From Runella sp. (GTDB lineage Bacteria; Bacteroidota; Bacteroidia; Cytophagales; Spirosomataceae): a stretch of DNA of 44,264 bases. Where the stretch lies: the NCBI RefSeq assembly GCF_027484545.1, contig NZ_JAIXST010000136.1, positions 1-44,264 on the forward strand, in the 5' to 3' direction. The notes below the pieces were generated by a model. That model saw only the letters and a program-made list of their open reading frames with translations, was not told the origin of the DNA and searched no databases. Positions 41,077 through 44,264 of this stretch are shown here, piece after piece (positions within the stretch are counted from its first letter, which is position 1; each line of letters starts with the position of its first letter). Both the position numbers and the translations under genes were made by a program.

Positions 41077-42534
41077 ATGTCTGAATCGAAATCCACCCAA
41101 TTCAAACAATCTCTTGGTTTGCTTGATGCAACCATGTTGGTATCCGGTGCCATGATTGGCTCGGGTATTTTTATTGTCAGTGCCGATATGGCGCGTAATG
41201 TCGGCTCTCCGGGTTGGCTCTTACTTACTTGGCTCCTCACGGGCATTGTTACTATTGCCGCTGCATTGAGTTACGGTGAATTGGCAGGAATGATGCCCAA
41301 GGCAGGAGGGCAATACATTTATATTCAAAGAGCGTTTGGTCCTCTCACGAGTTTCGTATATGGCTGGACGGTTTTTATGGTCATCCAAACAGGGACGATT
41401 GCGGCAGTAGCGGTTGCCTTTACCAAGTATTCTGCGGTGTTTTTTCCCATTCTCAATCCTGAAAATGTTTTATTGGCTCTGGGAAGTGTAAAAATATCGG
41501 TGGGGTCTTTGTATGCAATTTCAAGTATTATTCTTCTTACCTATATTAATACGCTCGGTATCCAAAGCGGGAAAATAATTCAAAACGTTTTCACTATTGC
41601 CAAACTCATTGCTTTGTTTGGCCTGATTGCTATAGGAATCGGTTACGGTTTTAAAAGCGGAATGCTTTCTCACAATTTTGAAGATGCCTGGTCAGCTTCA
41701 AAAACAACCTCTCAAGGGGGCGTCTCCGCCCTTGGAGGCGTTGCATTGCTGATGGCTTTAGGGGTTTCGATGATTGGGTCCCTATTTTCATCGGATGCCT
41801 GGAACAATGTGACCTTCATTGCGGGAGAAATCAAGAATCCCAGAAAAAATATTCCACGAAGCCTTTTCTTTGGAACACTGATTGTAACCATTATTTACTT
41901 ATTGGCTAACATCGCGTATTTAAGTATTTTACCATTAAAAGGCATACCTGACGGAGCTGATGTTCTTGCAAAGGGGATTCAATTTGCCGATTATGACCGA
42001 GTGGCAACGGCTGCTATGTCCGTGATTTTTAGTGACGCGGCGGCGGGGATTATGGCTGCTTTGATTATGGTTTCTACTTTCGGATGTAACAATGGTCTTA
42101 TTTTGGCCGGGGCGCGTTTATACTACGCCATGGCGCAGGACGGATTGTTTTTGAAACAGGCTTCTACCCTTAATGCTAATGCCGTACCTGCCAAAGCATT
42201 ATGGTTGCAGTGTTTATGGGCGAGTTTGCTGTGTTTATCAGGAACTTATGGAGAGTTACTCAATTACTGTACCTTCGGCTCGTTGATTTTTTATATGGTG
42301 ACGATTGGCGGAATCTTTGTATTACGCAAAAAAGAACCCAATGCAGAGCGCCCTTATAAGGCATTTGGGTTTCCGGTTGTTCCTGCCTTATATATAGCAG
42401 TGACATTGAGCATCTGTCTAATTTTGCTGATTGACGAAAAAACTCGTTTTGATACAGGGATGGGATTGCTTATTGCCGCAGTGGGGATTCCGGTCTATTA
42501 TTTTACAAAGAAACGGGCAGCCGTAAGTGAGTAG
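41077..42534 (+). CDS. APC-family amino acid permease
   Basis: 485 residues with about 12 hydrophobic segments. The first segment contains ATMLVSGAMIGSGIFIVSAD, the glycine-rich unwound helix of the APC superfamily that binds the amino acid, followed by ELAGMMPKAGGQYIYIQRAFG, the highly conserved second-helix motif. FIAGEIKNPRKNIPRSLFFG is the typical loop before helix seven. It is an inner-membrane uptake or exchange protein; the substrate is not determined. It is divergent from the YadA-head-like gene and followed after 42 bp by an MFS gene, possibly the same transcript. Confidence 0.88.
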   Translation: MSESKSTQFKQSLGLLDATMLVSGAMIGSGIFIVSADMARNVGSPGWLLLTWLLTGIVTIAAALSYGELAGMMPKAGGQYIYIQRAFGPLTSFVYGWTVFMVIQTGTIAAVAVAFTKYSAVFFPILNPENVLLALGSVKISVGSLYAISSIILLTYINTLGIQSGKIIQNVFTIAKLIALFGLIAIGIGYGFKSGMLSHNFEDAWSASKTTSQGGVSALGGVALLMALGVSMIGSLFSSDAWNNVTFIAGEIKNPRKNIPRSLFFGTLIVTIIYLLANIAYLSILPLKGIPDGADVLAKGIQFADYDRVATAAMSVIFSDAAAGIMAALIMVSTFGCNNGLILAGARLYYAMAQDGLFLKQASTLNANAVPAKALWLQCLWASLLCLSGTYGELLNYCTFGSLIFYMVTIGGIFVLRKKEPNAERPYKAFGFPVVPALYIAVTLSICLILLIDEKTRFDTGMGLLIAAVGIPVYYFTKKRAAVSE

Positions 42535-42576
42535 TCATTAAGTTAATCAAAGTACAAATCACAATTAGTACTGATT

Positions 42577-43881
42577 ATGCAAAAGAACAAACCCTCTGTT
42601 TTGAACGCTTGGTGTATGTACGATTGGGCTAACTCGGTACATTCGCTTGTGATTGTTTCGGCCATTTTTCCAATCTATTTTAGTAATACGGCCGTTAATG
42701 CTCAAGCTGGGCCTGATGTAGAATTTTTGGGAATGACGGTCAACAACTCCGCTTTGTTTTCGTTTGCGGTATCGTTTGCCTTTTTATTCATCGCGATTGT
42801 AAATCCTATATTGGGGGCTATCGCCGATTTTAGCGGAAAGAAGAAGCGATTTATGCAGTTTTTTGTCTACTTGGGCGCTCTATCCTGTCTGTTGCTTTAC
42901 TTTTTCAGTCGCGAAAATTTGACATTAGGTGTGTTGGCATTCACGGTTTCACTCATCGGATGGTCGGGAAGTATTGTGTTTTATAATGCTTATTTACCTG
43001 AAATCGCGACTGAAGATCGCTTTGATAAACTCTCAGCCCGAGGTTTTACAATGGGTTATTTGGGTAGTGTATTGTTGTTGATTTTTAATTTGACAATGCT
43101 TATCAAGCCTGAATGGTATGGGGGGATTGATTCAGGAACGGCCTGTCGAATCTCATTTGTGACGGTTGCTGTGTGGTGGGTTGCTTTTGCGCAAATACCG
43201 TTTTATTATCTGCCAAACGGAACTCCTTCTACCAAAACCCGTCAGGGAGGTTGGATTTGGAATGGTTTTCGAGAGTTGAAAAAAGTGCTAAGCGAACTCA
43301 ATCATTTACCCCTAACAAAGCGCTTTTTGATTGCCTTCTTTTTTTACAACATGGGTGTACAAACGGTGATGTATATCGGGACTATTTTTGGAAGTAATGA
43401 GCTAAAACTGCCCGATAATGCCCTGATTGTAACCATATTACTTTTGCAATTGTTGGCCATTGTAGGTGCTTATTGCGCGGCGGTGCTATCGGGAAAATGG
43501 GGGAATACAAAAACTATTTCTGCCATTTTGTTTATCTGGATTGGCGTATGTGTGTCCGCTTATTTTGTGTATACCGAGGTTCAGTTTTACGGACTGGCGG
43601 CAGGGATCGGTTTTGTGATGGGAGGGGTACAGTCCCTTTCCCGCTCGACCTACGCTAAATTTTTACCCGAAAATACGCCAGATACGGCTTCTTATTTTAG
43701 CTTCTATGATGCTTGTGATAAGTTTTCTACGTTTTTGGGGACAATTATTTTTGGGGTGATTACTCAACTATCAGGTATGCGGAACAGCTTGTTATTTTTA
43801 GCACTGATTTTTGTGATTGGGCTGTTAATTTTACGTCGAATTCCCTCACAAAAAATTTATCGTACTCCTTTGAGTGCGTAG
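42577..43881 (+). CDS. MFS transporter of the UMF1 (Atg22-like) family
   Basis: 434 residues with about 12 hydrophobic segments. The N-terminus NAWCMYDWANSVHSLVIVSA is the hallmark of the UMF1/Atg22-like group (W-x-x-YDWANS). AIADFSGKKKRFMQFFVYLG is the MFS motif after helix two, and VMGGVQSLSRSTYAKFLPE is the conserved segment in the second half. Atg22 is linked to amino-acid efflux from yeast vacuoles; the bacterial substrate is unknown, though the neighbouring amino-acid permease is suggestive. The 3' end contains the promoter of the following tRNA gene. Confidence 0.87.
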   Translation: MQKNKPSVLNAWCMYDWANSVHSLVIVSAIFPIYFSNTAVNAQAGPDVEFLGMTVNNSALFSFAVSFAFLFIAIVNPILGAIADFSGKKKRFMQFFVYLGALSCLLLYFFSRENLTLGVLAFTVSLIGWSGSIVFYNAYLPEIATEDRFDKLSARGFTMGYLGSVLLLIFNLTMLIKPEWYGGIDSGTACRISFVTVAVWWVAFAQIPFYYLPNGTPSTKTRQGGWIWNGFRELKKVLSELNHLPLTKRFLIAFFFYNMGVQTVMYIGTIFGSNELKLPDNALIVTILLLQLLAIVGAYCAAVLSGKWGNTKTISAILFIWIGVCVSAYFVYTEVQFYGLAAGIGFVMGGVQSLSRSTYAKFLPENTPDTASYFSFYDACDKFSTFLGTIIFGVITQLSGMRNSLLFLALIFVIGLLILRRIPSQKIYRTPLSA

Positions 43882-43898
43882 TAAAGTTAGTATATTTG
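43869..43898 (+). promoter_or_regulatory. Promoter of the tRNA-Val gene
   Basis: TTTG at 43869-43872, an 18-nt spacer, TATATTTG at 43891-43898. The -33 box is inside the last codons of the UMF1-type gene. The tRNA begins 10 nt after the -7 box. Confidence 0.72.
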
Positions 43899-43908
43899 CA
43901 ACCCCAAC

Positions 43909-43983
43909 AGGATCTTAGCTCAGTTGGTTCAGAGCGCTGCCTTGACAGGGCAGAGGTCATCGGTTCGAGCCCGTTAGGTCCTA
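43909..43983 (+). tRNA. tRNA-Val (anticodon GAC)
   Basis: A cloverleaf can be drawn by hand. The acceptor stem AGGATCT pairs with AGGTCCT (one G-T), the D stem is GCTC/GAGC, and the anticodon stem CTGCC/GGCAG holds the loop TTGACAG, so the anticodon is GAC (valine). The T arm has loop TTCGAGC with one T-T mismatch in its stem. The discriminator is A and CCA is not encoded. Confidence 0.93.
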
Positions 43984-43984
43984 C

Positions 43985-44020
43985 AAAACCCCTCAAATTT
44001 CGCTGATTTGAGGGGTTTTT
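43985..44020. terminator. Bidirectional terminator between tRNA-Val and the Omp85-like gene
   Basis: AAAACCCCTCAAAT (43985-43998) pairs perfectly with ATTTGAGGGGTTTT (44006-44019) around a 7-base loop, with a T run on the + strand and an A run that serves the - strand gene ending at 44023. Confidence 0.9.
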
Positions 44021-44022
44021 GC

Positions 44023-44264
44023 TTAAAAAGCATCCATAAGTTTAAAGTAAAAAGCATTATCCCCTTCTGAGGACCGAGCAAAATCAATGCGAGAATAGAG
44101 GTTTTTCTTTTTGTTGACCAAAATTCGCAAGCCTAACCCGTATGTATAGTGAATGTTTTTAGTGGAAAAGTCACGAACGTTTTTATTGACCATCCCGCTG
44201 CCCACAAACGCCGCTATTTTAATAAAACGATGGATTCCTTTGCGGTATTCAGCCTGAAAAGCCA
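44023..44264 (-). CDS. C-terminal end of an Omp85/D15-type outer-membrane barrel protein (partial)
   Basis: Only the last 80 residues or so are present, and the gene runs off the window. The translation shows alternating beta-strands: AFQAEYRKGIHRFIKIAAF, then HYTYGLGLRILVNKKKNLY, then SRIDFARSSEGDNAFYFKL, ending MDAF with a terminal phenylalanine. The YGLGLR-x-LVNKK and R-D-A pattern is that of the final strands of the bacterial surface antigen (D15/BamA/TamA-like) family in Bacteroidota. It would be a 16-strand outer-membrane barrel. The specific member cannot be told from this part. Confidence 0.7.
   Translation of the reverse strand, partial: AFQAEYRKGIHRFIKIAAFVGSGMVNKNVRDFSTKNIHYTYGLGLRILVNKKKNLYSRIDFARSSEGDNAFYFKLMDAF

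Overview
The window reads as a chromosomal segment of a Bacteroidota bacterium, most likely a Cytophagales member of the Runella/Emticicia/Spirosoma type. That placement is inference from content, with no database search. The supporting signs are several promoters of the Bacteroidota form (TTTG about 18-21 nt before TAnnTTTG), no strong Shine-Dalgarno sites, type IX secretion (T9SS) C-terminal sorting domains, tandem Ig-like modules of the CHU_C-associated kind, and SLBB/Wzz capsule-export genes typical of the group. No insertion sequence, phage or CRISPR array was seen.

Region 1 (1-10940) is a surface-protein region. Decayed coding fragments and a 41/42-bp tandem duplication precede a secreted thioredoxin-fold protein with a DsbA-like CPHC motif (548-1804). 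After a promoter and a hairpin-rich leader of about 215 nt comes a 2902-residue T9SS adhesin-like protein (2100-10808). It is built of about 28 Ig-like modules, nearly all with four cysteines. Twenty-one of them form seven three-module units of about 820-860 bp. A strong terminator and a nested palindrome close this region. A disulfide-forming enzyme next to a protein with more than 100 cysteines suggests a functional pair.

Region 2 (10941-37473) is an exopolysaccharide/capsule locus of the Wzx/Wzy type. An outer-membrane SLBB exporter and a Wzz-like chain-length protein lie on the + strand at the left edge (11021-14377), and a diverged second pair lies on the - strand at the right edge (32424-35908). 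Between them are glycosyltransferases (GT2, GT4, GT-C types), two Wzy/WaaL-like membrane proteins, a Wzx flippase, an NAD-dependent sugar epimerase, two methyltransferases and a methyltransferase-GT2 fusion. All are on the - strand except one GT87-like gene (23398-24630). A GT4 gene (36358) lies divergently beyond the right pair. Next to the left pair is a relic T9SS sorting domain with an internal stop, which suggests rearrangement at that edge.

Region 3 (37474-44264) holds a small T9SS-sorted protein, a 700-bp non-coding stretch with a 228-bp element bounded by inverted repeats, a secreted protein with YadA-head-like repeats and a C-terminal coiled coil, an APC amino-acid permease, a UMF1-type MFS transporter, a tRNA-Val(GAC), and the C-terminus of an Omp85/D15 outer-membrane protein cut by the window edge.

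Several apparent ORF starts at TTG were moved to internal ATG codons where the family N-terminus, a signal peptide or a promoter position supported it.
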